Shown here: piece by piece, positions 1-8,374 of the stretch
Position numbering within the stretch: position 1 is the first letter of the stretch
How the letters are laid out: every line of letters begins with the position of its first letter
Source: Gemmatimonadota bacterium
Lineage (GTDB): Bacteria > Gemmatimonadota > Gemmatimonadetes > Gemmatimonadales > GWC2-71-9
Direction: 5' to 3'
NCBI GenBank assembly: GCA_009692115.1
Contig: SHZU01000005.1
Coordinates: 1 to 64,000, forward strand
Length of the DNA: 64,000 nucleotides
Notes under the pieces: generated by a model
Told to the model about the DNA's origin: nothing
Databases searched by the model: none
What the model saw: the letters and a program-made list of their open reading frames with translations, nothing else
Made by a program: the position numbers and the translations under genes

Positions 1-30
1 GTCATGGCAGAGGGGAGAGGGATCGGTACG

Positions 31-1269
31 GTGACCAGCTACCTGCTCAGGAATGCCGCCGTCTTCGACGGCAGCAGTCCGAACCTGACCGAGGACGACG
101 TCGTGATCGAGAACGGCCGGATCGTCGATATCGCTCCCCGGCTGTCCGCGGCCACTGCCACGCAGATCGATCTGGCTGGGCAGACCCTGATGCCCGGCAT
201 TATCGACGCCCACGTGCATGTGTATGCCTCGGAGCTGAATCTGACCAGCAACATGCGCCGGCCATGGACCTACCTGGCGCAGTATGCTCATGGCTTTCTG
301 GGTCACATGCTCAGCTACGGTGTGACATCCATCCGTGACGTTGGCGGTGGCGACTACGGGCTGGCGCAGGCGCTGGCCAACGGCCTGGTCACGGGGCCAC
401 GATTGTTCTACGGCGGCCGGCTGCTCTCGACCACCGGAGGGCATGCCGATTGGCGTCCCGGCCAGGAGGATGACCACGATCACCTGCTCTGTAACTGTGG
501 TGCCATCGACCAGAAGCTGGCCGTGCTGGCCGATGGCCCGGACGCGGTGCTCCGCGCGGTGCGCGACGAGCTGCGGCGCGGCGCCGACCATATCAAGATC
601 GTAGCCTCCGGGGGCGTCGCCTCGCCGAACGACCCCGTCGACAACCTGCAGTTCACCGACGATGAGATCCGCACGATCTGCGACGAGGTGACCCGCCACG
701 GCCGGTACGTCGCCGCGCACTGTCACCCGGCTGCCGCCATCGAACGGAGTGTCCGTCTGGGCGTTCGCACCATCGAGCACGGCACGCTGATCGACGACGC
801 CACCGCGCGTTACGTGGCCGAGCAGGGGGCCTATCTGGTGCCGACCATGGCGGTGATCTACGCGTTCCATGAAGATGGCGCCAAGTACGGTCTGCCAGCG
901 GCGAGCGTGCGAAAGGTCGGCGAGGTGATCGGTCACGCGCAAAGCGGCATGGAGCGGATGAAGAAGGCCGGCTGCAAGATCGGATTTGGTACTGACCTGC
1001 TCGGTCCCCAGCACACCCGTCACGGCACCGAGTTCGGCTTGCGGAGGGACGTCTTCACGCCGCTGGAGATTCTCCGGCAGGCAACCTCCACGAACGCCGA
1101 GATTCTCAATCGTAGCGGCGAGATCGGCTGCATCCGGGTCGGCGCACGGGCCGACCTGATCGCCGTCCGCGGCAATCCGCTGGACGACATCGAACTGCTT
1201 GCCGCGCAGGGTCGACATCTTTCGCTGATCATGTGCGACGGCGCGGTGTACAAGGACGAGAACCGATGA
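31..1269 (+). CDS. Metal-dependent amidohydrolase (imidazolonepropionase/prolidase-like)
   Basis: A protein of about 412 aa in the amidohydrolase superfamily, predicted to hydrolyse an amide or cyclic amide with a binuclear metal site. Visible motifs are DAHVH after the first beta strand, KIVASGG (candidate bridging lysine), AAHCHP, IEHGT, and the late metal aspartate in FGTDLLG. The C-terminal ARADLIAVRGNPLDD is the usual composite-domain end. The GTG at 31 is chosen because a purine-rich GAGAGGGA lies just upstream; an in-frame ATG at 4 is the alternative. No signal peptide is visible, so it is probably cytoplasmic, unlike the other amidohydrolases here. Its stop overlaps the next gene by ATGA, so the two are probably co-translated. 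Substrate unknown. Confidence 0.85.
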   Translation: MTSYLLRNAAVFDGSSPNLTEDDVVIENGRIVDIAPRLSAATATQIDLAGQTLMPGIIDAHVHVYASELNLTSNMRRPWTYLAQYAHGFLGHMLSYGVTSIRDVGGGDYGLAQALANGLVTGPRLFYGGRLLSTTGGHADWRPGQEDDHDHLLCNCGAIDQKLAVLADGPDAVLRAVRDELRRGADHIKIVASGGVASPNDPVDNLQFTDDEIRTICDEVTRHGRYVAAHCHPAAAIERSVRLGVRTIEHGTLIDDATARYVAEQGAYLVPTMAVIYAFHEDGAKYGLPAASVRKVGEVIGHAQSGMERMKKAGCKIGFGTDLLGPQHTRHGTEFGLRRDVFTPLEILRQATSTNAEILNRSGEIGCIRVGARADLIAVRGNPLDDIELLAAQGRHLSLIMCDGAVYKDENR

Positions 1270-2150
1270 GCGAAATGAACACCAGTCAGTCTCTCGCATC
1301 ATTGACCCTGAGCGACGGCCGCCGGTTGGCCTACGCAGAGGTCGGTGACCCGCAGGGGAAGCCGTTGCTCCTGCTGACCGGTACCGGGACCGGGCGATCC
1401 CAGGCGTACTGGTTCGATGCCGCAGCGCGAACGGCAGGGATCCGCCTGATCGTCACAGATCGGCCCGGCTATGGACATTCCGATCCGCGGGCCGATCTCA
1501 CCTTCCTCAACCACGTGGACGACGTTCGTGAGCTGCTCGACCATCTGAAGCTGACGCGCGTCAGCGCCGCCGGCATGTCCGGCGGTGGGGGCTATGCACT
1601 GGCTTGTGGCTACCGACTCCCCGACCGGATCGAGCGGGTGGTCATGGTCTGCGGTATGGTCCCAGTGCCACCGGAGCTGTTCAGGAAAATGTCGCGGTCC
1701 GTCCGGCTGATCTTCTGGCTCACGCGCCACATGCCGCGCCTGGCCGTGTGGATGATGGAACGCGGCATGCGCGCTCAGGGCGCACTGAACGACGCGGCAT
1801 TGCAACGGCGGCTCAAAGGGAGGCCCGAAGCGGACCGCCGCGTACTGGAGCGCCGTGAGATGCGCGAACTGTCCTTCGGTCCGCCAGCTCTCGACGCGAT
1901 GCGTCAAGGCATGAGCATTTTCGTTTACGAGATGGGCCTGTACGGCCGCCCGCTGGGCTTCGATCTCTCCCAGGTTCGCGTGCCGGTGAGAGTCTGGCAC
2001 GGACAGCGGGATGCCAACGTGGTGGTCGATATCGCGCGCTACGTAGCTGCAGAGGTTCCGGGAGCGACGCTGCACATCGAGCCCGAGGCGGCCCACTTGT
2101 TCGCGTTTGGCGATCCTGCCGGCCTGATGCAACAGGTGATGGCGCCGTGA
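1266..2150 (+). CDS. Alpha/beta hydrolase
   Basis: A protein of about 294 aa with the alpha/beta-hydrolase fold. It has an N-terminal LSDGRRLAYAEVGDPQGKP strand pair, the nucleophile elbow GMSGGG, an acid in WHGQRDANV and a late histidine in EAAHLF. It starts at the ATG that overlaps the preceding stop (ATGA), so it is translationally coupled to the amidohydrolase. It shares its N-terminal architecture (DGR.LaYAE.GDPQG.P, then DRPG.G.SDP) with the hydrolase at 36289-37203, so the two are likely paralogues. There is no signal peptide. Substrate cannot be inferred; an ester, lactone or amide released by the neighbouring amidohydrolase is possible. Confidence 0.82.
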   Translation: MSEMNTSQSLASLTLSDGRRLAYAEVGDPQGKPLLLLTGTGTGRSQAYWFDAAARTAGIRLIVTDRPGYGHSDPRADLTFLNHVDDVRELLDHLKLTRVSAAGMSGGGGYALACGYRLPDRIERVVMVCGMVPVPPELFRKMSRSVRLIFWLTRHMPRLAVWMMERGMRAQGALNDAALQRRLKGRPEADRRVLERREMRELSFGPPALDAMRQGMSIFVYEMGLYGRPLGFDLSQVRVPVRVWHGQRDANVVVDIARYVAAEVPGATLHIEPEAAHLFAFGDPAGLMQQVMAP

Positions 2151-2218
2151 CAGCATGCACAGCGTTTGCAACGTGGTGGTCACAACTCGGAGCCGACCAC
2201 TCTGACGTGCGAACTGCC

Positions 2219-2358
2219 GCCTAACCACAGCTTGCTGCAGCCGGGCGCGCGGCTCGCCGCTCGCCAAGTCGCGGCCGCGGCGCCATGTTGTGATTGATCG
2301 TTGCCGCGGCCGCTCAGCCCCGATGGCGCGCCCGCAGCAGAAGCTGGATCCGTTAGAA
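2219..2358. repeat. Long imperfect hairpin resembling an integron attC site
   Basis: The interval begins GCCTAAC and ends GTTAGAAC. Nested arms pair as follows: CTAAC (2221-2225) with GTTAG (2352-2356); CAGCTT (2228-2233) with AAGCTG (2341-2346); GCTGC (2234-2238) with GCAGC (2334-2338); GGGCGCGC (2243-2250) with GCGCGCCC (2326-2333); GGCT (2251-2254) with AGCC (2316-2319); and an inner perfect 11-bp pair, GCGGCCGCGGC (2271-2281) with GCCGCGGCCGC (2303-2313). CTAAC/GTTAG ends, interrupted arms with unpaired bases, length near 140 bp and position after a gene's stop all fit the attC architecture. No integrase gene is visible. An ordinary long cruciform or terminator is the alternative. Confidence 0.4.
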
Positions 2359-2381
2359 CATCTCCACCGCAAGGGATGGCC

Positions 2382-3344
2382 ATGCTTGAAAGCCGAATCG
2401 TTGGTCGATCGTGGCGCGCCGTGCTCACGATTCTGGGGAGCGTGCTCGCGCTGGCCTGTGGCGCGGCTGCCACCGAATCGCCTGGCGGATTGACCTCGCC
2501 CGTCCTCGTGCGGCAGCAGCTGGACGTCGTCTATGCGGCGCTGGATCCGGCGCAGAAGCTCGATTTGTATCTTCCGTCCACGGGGGCCGGCCCCTTTCCG
2601 CTGGTGATCTGGATCCATGGCGGCGGCTGGTTCCAAGGCGATAAGGTCCTTGATACGCTCTCGGTCCAACTACTGACGACTCGCGGGTTTGCGCTCGCCT
2701 CACTCAACTATCGGCTCAGCGGGGTCGCGCGCTACCCGGCTGCGGTCCAAGATGTGAAGGCCGCGATTCGCCATCTGCGAGCGAATGCGGCGCGGTACGC
2801 GCTGCTGCCCGACCGGGTAGCGCTTTGGGGGAGCTCGGCAGGCGCGCACTTGGCCGCGCTGGTCGGCGTAACCGGTGACATCGCGATGTTTGATGACCCC
2901 GCGCTCGGGAACAGTGCGCAGTCGGCCCGGGTGCAAGCCGTCGTCAGTTGGTTCGCACCAACGGAGATACTGACGATGGATACCGACAACGCTGCGCAGG
3001 GCTGTCCGCTGTTTGGCGGCACCGGGCATGACAGTCCCACCTCCCCGGAGGGCCTCTTTCTTGGCGCGCGGCCGTCCAGCGTGCCCATCGTGGCCCGCGA
3101 TGCCAGTCCGGTGACGTGGCTGACGGTCGACGACCCGCCCTTCCTCTTGCAGCATGGCGGCCGGGATTGCATGGTGCCGACGCGTCAAAGCGTGCGTCTG
3201 CGCGACGGCCTGCGCGCGCTGACGAGTGACACGACGCGGTCGAGCTGGACGCTTTTCCCACAGGACGGGCATGGAGGCCCGTCGTTCACCACGCCGGCCA
3301 ATGTCGAGCTGGTGATCGCGTTCCTCGCTCGGTATCTTCGCTAA
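2382..3344 (+). CDS. Lipoprotein alpha/beta hydrolase (BD-FAE/esterase type)
   Basis: A protein of about 320 aa, predicted to be a carboxylesterase or feruloyl-esterase-like enzyme. The start at 2382 follows AAGGG by six bases and gives a hydrophobic signal ending in a lipobox (LALAC), so it is probably a lipoprotein. Visible features are the oxyanion motif IWIHGGGW, the nucleophile elbow GSSAGAHLA, the acid in HGGRDCMVP and the histidine in DGHGGPSF. It sits directly after the attC-like hairpin and its TAA stop lies at the left edge of a second, weaker inverted repeat, an arrangement seen in gene cassettes. Substrate unknown. Confidence 0.8.
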   Translation: MLESRIVGRSWRAVLTILGSVLALACGAAATESPGGLTSPVLVRQQLDVVYAALDPAQKLDLYLPSTGAGPFPLVIWIHGGGWFQGDKVLDTLSVQLLTTRGFALASLNYRLSGVARYPAAVQDVKAAIRHLRANAARYALLPDRVALWGSSAGAHLAALVGVTGDIAMFDDPALGNSAQSARVQAVVSWFAPTEILTMDTDNAAQGCPLFGGTGHDSPTSPEGLFLGARPSSVPIVARDASPVTWLTVDDPPFLLQHGGRDCMVPTRQSVRLRDGLRALTSDTTRSSWTLFPQDGHGGPSFTTPANVELVIAFLARYLR

Positions 3345-3511
3345 GCGGCGGTCGGCCGCTCGACCGTCCGGCTCCGCGAGGCGGTCTAAAACAAAGTTAG
3401 CCAGACGACCGGTTGGGGCGTGAGAGCGTTTGGTGTCTGAATAGCCCGGGGTGCCGCTGAACGGAACCGCCGAATCACCGGTGCACGGCAATTCACATCA
3501 GAGGAGAGAGT

Positions 3512-3913
3512 ATGGACAACGTGAACCTCGTGAAAAATCTCTACGAGGCGTTTGGCCGCGGAGAGGTCCCGACCGTTCTTGGTGGGATGAGTCCTGACAT
3601 CCACTGGCATGAGGCGGAAAGCAACCCGTACATGCCAAGCGGCGAAGCATGGGTTGGGCCGGACGCCATCCTGAACAATCTGTTCGTGCGACTGGGCACA
3701 GAGTGGGACGGGTTCGCCGTCCATCCGAAGTTGTTCCACGATGCTGGCGGCAGCGTGATTGTCGAAGCCCGCTACAGCGGAACGTACAAGGCGACCGGGA
3801 AGAGCATGGACGTGCAGGTGTGCCACGTCTGGGACGTTAAGGACGGCAAGGCAACCCGGTTCCAGCAGTACTTGGACACGGCGAAGTTTCGAGACGTCAT
3901 GGGCGCGAGGTAG
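3512..3913 (+). CDS. NTF2-like / SnoaL-like protein
   Basis: A 133-aa single-domain protein of the nuclear-transport-factor-2 cone fold. Support comes from the N-terminal helix NLYEAFGRGEVPTVLGGMSPDIHWH, the closing beta sheet (VIVEARYSGTYKATGK) and the family-like end WDVKDGKATRFQQYLDT. A strong AGAGGAGAGAG ribosome-binding site sits just upstream. Members are small enzymes such as isomerases or cyclases, or ligand-binding proteins; the sequence does not settle which. It is the last intact gene before the transposase remnant. Confidence 0.8.
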   Translation: MDNVNLVKNLYEAFGRGEVPTVLGGMSPDIHWHEAESNPYMPSGEAWVGPDAILNNLFVRLGTEWDGFAVHPKLFHDAGGSVIVEARYSGTYKATGKSMDVQVCHVWDVKDGKATRFQQYLDTAKFRDVMGAR

Positions 3914-3929
3914 GGCGCGCGATTCGGAA

Positions 3930-4590
3930 GTTCCCGGAGCATGGCGGGGCGCGCGTCGGGTGCGCCGGACAGGTGGGGCGCGTTCAGCGCCCGGAAGTGG
4001 CTCTCGACGACCAGCAAAGTTTTCCAGAGCAGCGCCGTGGCGTTCTCGACGTACTTGAAGCGCTGGGCGGCCGACGGGCGGAGCCGGACCGCGGCGAACG
4101 GCGATGCGATCACGTTAGTGGTGCGCAGATGGGGCCAGTGCTCGGCGGGGAAGGCGTAGTCCGCCGTCATCCGCGTCCAATGCCGCTCGAGTCGGCCCGC
4201 GCGATCGTCTGGAGCGCGGCCTTGACCTCGGGCTGGTGCTTCTTGGGCACCGCGTCGGGGGCATTCCGGAGCTTGGGATTCCAGCAGCGCTGCTCCGCGC
4301 CCTCGGGGTAGACGGTGGCCATCGGCGATCGTGAGCTTCGGCGCCGAGAGACCACGCCGCTTCAGGTCGCGGAGGACAGCGGCCCAGCTCTCCGTCGATT
4401 CCCGCTGCCCGCTGGTGACGGCCAGGACGTGCTTCTGCCCATCGGCATCGGTGCCGATCAGCACGAAGAGCGCGGCCTTGCTGGTGTCGAGCCCGGCTTT
4501 CACATACACCCCGTCGGCCCAGAGGTAGACGAGGCGGCAGTCGGTGAGACCGCGATGATCTTCTGGTCTGACATGTGACGCTTCCTCCAA
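3930..4590 (-). mobile_element. IS256/Mutator-family transposase remnant
   Basis: The minus strand encodes the middle and end of an IS256-type transposase in pieces. YLWADGVYVKAGLDTSKAAL and the following RESTESWAAVLRDLKRRGL run in one frame down to about 4314. The conserved EQRCWNPKLRN block continues in another frame (about 4313-4190). FPAEHWPHLRTTN and the following RLRPSAAQRFKYVENATALL then return to the first frame. The part after TIADGH that normally links to the EQRCW block is shortened, and the segment between QTIARAD and the FPAEHW block is largely missing. The N-terminal third is absent. It cannot make a working transposase, and no terminal inverted repeats were identified. Confidence 0.8.
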
Positions 4591-4630
4591 CGCGACAGGG
4601 CAACTGCACCACGGGCCGCCGTTTGATTAT

Positions 4631-4924
4631 TCAGGGATCCGTGCCCAGTTCTGCAATGATGGCCTCGAGTAGCCGGGTCACGTCAGGATCGCGGTCGATC
4701 AGCCGGGAGGCGATGTCGCTGCCTGCCAGCCGGGCTGGATGGGAGCCCCGGAGAATCCGGAGGACGTTGTACTGGCTGGCGGTCAGACTGCTGGTGCTCT
4801 TGAGGACCTTGACCCATGGTTCGTTGAGACGGGCGGCGACCGTGAGCAAGCCGAGCAAGGCTTCCTGCTCGGGCAACGCAAACGGCTTGGCCCGCTTCAG
4901 AACCTCGGCGATCGTTCTTGTCAT
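4631..4924 (-). pseudogene. MarR-family regulator, C-terminally truncated
   Basis: The 97-aa reading frame matches the N-terminal two thirds of a MarR repressor: helix 1, then LTASQYNVLRILRGSHPARLAGSDIASRLIDRDPDVTRLL, which is the start of the winged helix. Soon after TRLL the sequence becomes unrelated residues and a stop. The wing and the C-terminal dimerisation helix, about 50 residues, are missing. The break lies beside the IS256 remnant, so an insertion or deletion there probably removed the end. A well-formed palindromic operator remains just upstream, between this gene and the exported-hydrolase operon, so the intact gene probably controlled itself and that operon. Confidence 0.75.
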
Positions 4925-4932
4925 GCCGAGAT

Positions 4933-4952
4933 ATGGTCGTTATAACGACTAT
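4933..4952. promoter_or_regulatory. Palindromic operator, probable MarR-type site
   Basis: GTCGTTATAACGAC at 4936-4949 is a perfect 14-bp palindrome. It extends to 20 bp with one mismatched pair (4935/4950). It lies 8 bases upstream of the truncated marR start and about 110 bases before the divergent hydrolase operon at 5063, the usual place for an autoregulatory MarR operator. The role is inferred from position and symmetry. Confidence 0.6.
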
Positions 4953-5062
4953 CGTCAGGAGGTTGGTATTGGGCTTCGGCGGCGTGGCGGCGCCAGCCGG
5001 TCCGCTCTAGATTCTTCCCTGGCGGTATTCGCGCCACCACCGTTCCGCCCTCGGAGATCCGC

Positions 5063-8000
5063 ATGAACCACCGATCCGCCCTCGCCGGTGCCTTGGCCGC
5101 TGTCCTGCTCGTCGGCAACCTCGCCGCCCAAGACAAAGCCACCTGGGACGTCACCCAACCCCGCGGCAAAACCAGGACAATCGCCTTCACCACCACCGAG
5201 GGCACCTGGATGTCGGTCGACCAAAGCCCCAATGGCCAGTGGCTGGCGTTCGACTTGCTCGGCCACATCTACTGGATGGCGGCCACCGGCGGACCGGCCA
5301 CGGCCTTGACCCAAGGCACCGGCATCGCCATCAACACCCACCCGCGGATCTCCCCGGACGGGAAGCTGATTGCCTTCGTCTCGGATCGAAAAGGCCAGAA
5401 CAATCTCTGGGTCATGAACGCCGACGGCACCGAACCCCGAGCGGTCTTCACTGACAATGCGGTCCGGGTGTCGATGCCGGCGTGGACCCCCGACGGCCAG
5501 TACATCGTGGTGGTCCGCCAAGGGCTGCCCACCGGCGGGCAACCCGGCAGCGGCGGACTCTGGATGTATCACAAGGACGGCGGCACCGGCGTCGAGTTGC
5601 TGGCCAGTTCCCGGCAACCCGGCGCAACGTGGCCCAGCGTCTCCCGCGACGGACGGTACCTCTACTATCAAGCCTCCGCCGGTTCGTGGCAGGCTGGGTA
5701 TGGCGGCCGGCCGGACTTCCTCGGCGGCTCGGCCCAGGTCCGGCGGCTCGACCTCAAGACCGGCGAGATCATCCCGATCTCCTTCGGGGAGCAGTCGCAA
5801 CAGGTCCAGACCTCGAGCGGCGGGATGGCTGCGCCCGAGGTCTCACCCGACGGCACGTGGCTGGCGTTCGTCCGGCGGATTCCGGACGGGACGATTTCCT
5901 GGAAGGGGCACACCTTCGGCCCCCGCTCGGCGCTCTGGCTCCGGAACTTGGAAACCGGCGCCGAGCGATTGGCCATGGACCCGGTGGAACAAGACATGGT
6001 CGAGGGCGGGAAGGTGCTCCGGCCGTTCCCGGGCTACTCGTGGAGCGCCGACGGGCGGACGATCGTCGTCACTCAGGGCGGCCAGATTCGGCGGCTCGAC
6101 GTGGCCTCGGGTACCGTCTCCACCATTCCCTTCACCGCCAAGGTTGATCGGACGATTTCGGAGTTGGCCAACACCCAGAGCCGGATTACCGACGATCCGT
6201 TTCCAGTCCGTTTTACACGGTGGCAAACGGCCTCGCCCGACGGGAAGAAACTGGCGTTCCAGGCGGTCGGCCGGATCTGGCTGATGGACCGGCCCGGCGG
6301 GACCCCGCGCCGGCTGACCGGGGCCGGGTTCGAGCCGTTTGAATACGCCCCGGCCTGGTCGCCGGACGGACAATGGATCGCGTTTACCAGTTGGACCGAC
6401 TCGATCGGCGGCCACCTTTACCGAATCCGAGCCAGCGGCGGCACCCCCGAGGCGCTGACCCGCCAGCCAGCCGAGTACATCAACCCGGCCTGGAGTCAGG
6501 ACGGCGCCGAGTTGGTCGTGGCGCGCGGTGCGGGCGAAAGCCGGCGGGGCCGCGGCGTGGTGTGGAACGCCTATTGGGACTTGGTCCGAGTGCCGGCGGC
6601 CGGCGGAGCGACCAACTTCGTGGCCCGGGTCAATTCCTCGCTCGACGGCAATGCCGGGAGCGCGTTCAACAATATCCGGAGTCAGATTGTCCGGGCCTCC
6701 TATGGCCCGGAGGGACGGATCTTCTATCCCCAACTGGCCGCCACCGCCACCGGCCTCGAGTCGACCCTGTTCTCGATCCGGCCGGACGGCCTCGACCGCC
6801 GGGCCCATTTCACCTTCCCCTACGCCGACGAAGTGGTTGCCTCGCCGGATGGGAAGTGGATCGCGTTCCAGGAATCAGACAACGTCTATGTGACGCCGTT
6901 TCCGTATGCGGGGAGCGGAAGCGCGCCGGTCCGGATCGACCGGGCCCGGGCCAAGCTCCCGACCACGAAACTCAGCAAGGAAGGCGGGCTCTTCCCACGG
7001 TGGCGGGACAACAGCACGGTGGAGTTCGGGAGCGCGAGTCGCTACTTCACCTACGGCGTCGACACCAAGCGGGCCGACACCACCGAGATCAAACTGGTCG
7101 TCCCGCGCGACATTCCGGCTGGCACGGCGGCGTTCACCAACGCCCGGATCATCACTCTGGCCAAGCGGCAGGTCGTCACCGGTACCGTGGTGGTGCGCGG
7201 TGGCCGGATCAGCTGCGTGGGCCGCTGCCCGGTGCCGGCCGGCGCCAGGGTCTTCAACGCGGGCGGGAAGACCATCGTTCCCGGCTTCATCGACGTGCAT
7301 TCCCACAACTACCGCGAGCACCGGGGAATCATTCCGCAGAAGAATTACGAGGGGGCCATCTTCCTGGCCTACGGCATCACCACGACGATGGATCCGTCGA
7401 TGTGGTCCGAGAACCTCTTCCCCACCGCCGAGATGGTCGATGCCGGGACCATCATCGGGTCGCGGGTGTTCAGCACCGGCGATCCGCTCTACGCCGGCGA
7501 CGGGTCACGCCAAGAGGATTTCACGTCGTATGAGGTGGCCGAGGCGGGCATCAAGAAACTGGCGAGCTGGGGCGCGGTGTCGCTCAAGCAGTATCTCCAA
7601 CCCCGGCGCGAACAGCGCCAGTGGGTCACCGAGGTGGCCCGGAAAGTCGGCCTCCAAGTTACATCCGAGAACGACAACCTCGAGTACACGTTAGGCATGA
7701 TCATGGACGGGCATACCGGGTTCGAACACCCGATGAGCTACACCCCGCTCTATGGCGACTTCACCACCTTCCTTGGGAAGGCCCAAGCCACCTACTCGCC
7801 GACCTTCATGGTGGGCGGCCCGGGCCCCTGGAACGAGGAGTACTGGTATCAAGAGTCCGAAGTCTGGAAAGATCAGAAGACCCGCCGGTTCATCCCGTGG
7901 ATGCAGTTCATTCCGCAGACCCGGGAACGGATGATGCGGCCGGCCACCGACTACAGCTTCCCGTGGATTGCTCAAGGCTTGGCCGATATCATCGCGGCCG

Positions 8001-8374
8001 GCGGCTTCGGCACCATCGGCGCTCACGGCCAACACAACGGACTCGGCTCCCACTGGGAAACCTGGATGGCCGCCTCGGCGCTCGGACCGATGGGAGCCTT
8101 GGAGGTGGCAAGCCTCCACGGGGCCCGATTCATCGGCAAGGAGCAGGATCTCGGCTCGATCGAAGTCGGCAAGTTGGCCGACTTCATGGTGCTGAACACG
8201 AATCCGCTGGACAACATCCGGAACACCGCCGACATCATGTATGTGGTCAAGGGTGGCGTCGTGTACGATGACGAGACCCTGAACGAGGTCTGGCCCCGGC
8301 AGAAATCGTACGGCACCGGGCATTGGCTGATTCCCGATGCCCTGAAACAGGACGACAAGCCGATCCGGCCATGA
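5063..8374 (+). CDS. Exported TolB-like propeller/amidohydrolase fusion
   Basis: A 1103-aa protein with an N-terminal signal peptide (cleavage near LVGNLAAQD). Residues about 40-650 contain repeated PD40/TolB-type blades with motifs such as SPDGKLIAFVSDRKG, TPDGQYIVV and SPDGQWIAFTS. Residues about 690-1085 form an amidohydrolase domain: VPGFIDVHSH places the HxH pair at 746/748, and the late region has GAHGQ..GLGSHWETW where other subfamilies have a metal aspartate, which is typical of this fusion family. Periplasmic peptide or amide hydrolysis is the likely role, with the propeller gating access. A GGAG site precedes the ATG. It is the first gene of a three-gene coupled operon and overlaps the next by ATGA. 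Confidence 0.88.
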   Translation: MNHRSALAGALAAVLLVGNLAAQDKATWDVTQPRGKTRTIAFTTTEGTWMSVDQSPNGQWLAFDLLGHIYWMAATGGPATALTQGTGIAINTHPRISPDGKLIAFVSDRKGQNNLWVMNADGTEPRAVFTDNAVRVSMPAWTPDGQYIVVVRQGLPTGGQPGSGGLWMYHKDGGTGVELLASSRQPGATWPSVSRDGRYLYYQASAGSWQAGYGGRPDFLGGSAQVRRLDLKTGEIIPISFGEQSQQVQTSSGGMAAPEVSPDGTWLAFVRRIPDGTISWKGHTFGPRSALWLRNLETGAERLAMDPVEQDMVEGGKVLRPFPGYSWSADGRTIVVTQGGQIRRLDVASGTVSTIPFTAKVDRTISELANTQSRITDDPFPVRFTRWQTASPDGKKLAFQAVGRIWLMDRPGGTPRRLTGAGFEPFEYAPAWSPDGQWIAFTSWTDSIGGHLYRIRASGGTPEALTRQPAEYINPAWSQDGAELVVARGAGESRRGRGVVWNAYWDLVRVPAAGGATNFVARVNSSLDGNAGSAFNNIRSQIVRASYGPEGRIFYPQLAATATGLESTLFSIRPDGLDRRAHFTFPYADEVVASPDGKWIAFQESDNVYVTPFPYAGSGSAPVRIDRARAKLPTTKLSKEGGLFPRWRDNSTVEFGSASRYFTYGVDTKRADTTEIKLVVPRDIPAGTAAFTNARIITLAKRQVVTGTVVVRGGRISCVGRCPVPAGARVFNAGGKTIVPGFIDVHSHNYREHRGIIPQKNYEGAIFLAYGITTTMDPSMWSENLFPTAEMVDAGTIIGSRVFSTGDPLYAGDGSRQEDFTSYEVAEAGIKKLASWGAVSLKQYLQPRREQRQWVTEVARKVGLQVTSENDNLEYTLGMIMDGHTGFEHPMSYTPLYGDFTTFLGKAQATYSPTFMVGGPGPWNEEYWYQESEVWKDQKTRRFIPWMQFIPQTRERMMRPATDYSFPWIAQGLADIIAAGGFGTIGAHGQHNGLGSHWETWMAASALGPMGALEVASLHGARFIGKEQDLGSIEVGKLADFMVLNTNPLDNIRNTADIMYVVKGGVVYDDETLNEVWPRQKSYGTGHWLIPDALKQDDKPIRP

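Noticed and set aside
1299-2669. 456-codon open frame on the minus strand opposite the hydrolase genes
   Set aside because: It lies antisense to well-supported genes, has an Arg/His-rich low-complexity translation and no recognisable domain. High GC makes such frames common.
3340-3402. Second attC-like repeat: GCTAAG at the esterase stop and GTTAGC at 3396-3401, with two small hairpins between
   Set aside because: The outer ends match at only five of six positions and the inner arms fold into two separate stem-loops rather than one long interrupted stem. Too weak to list as a feature.
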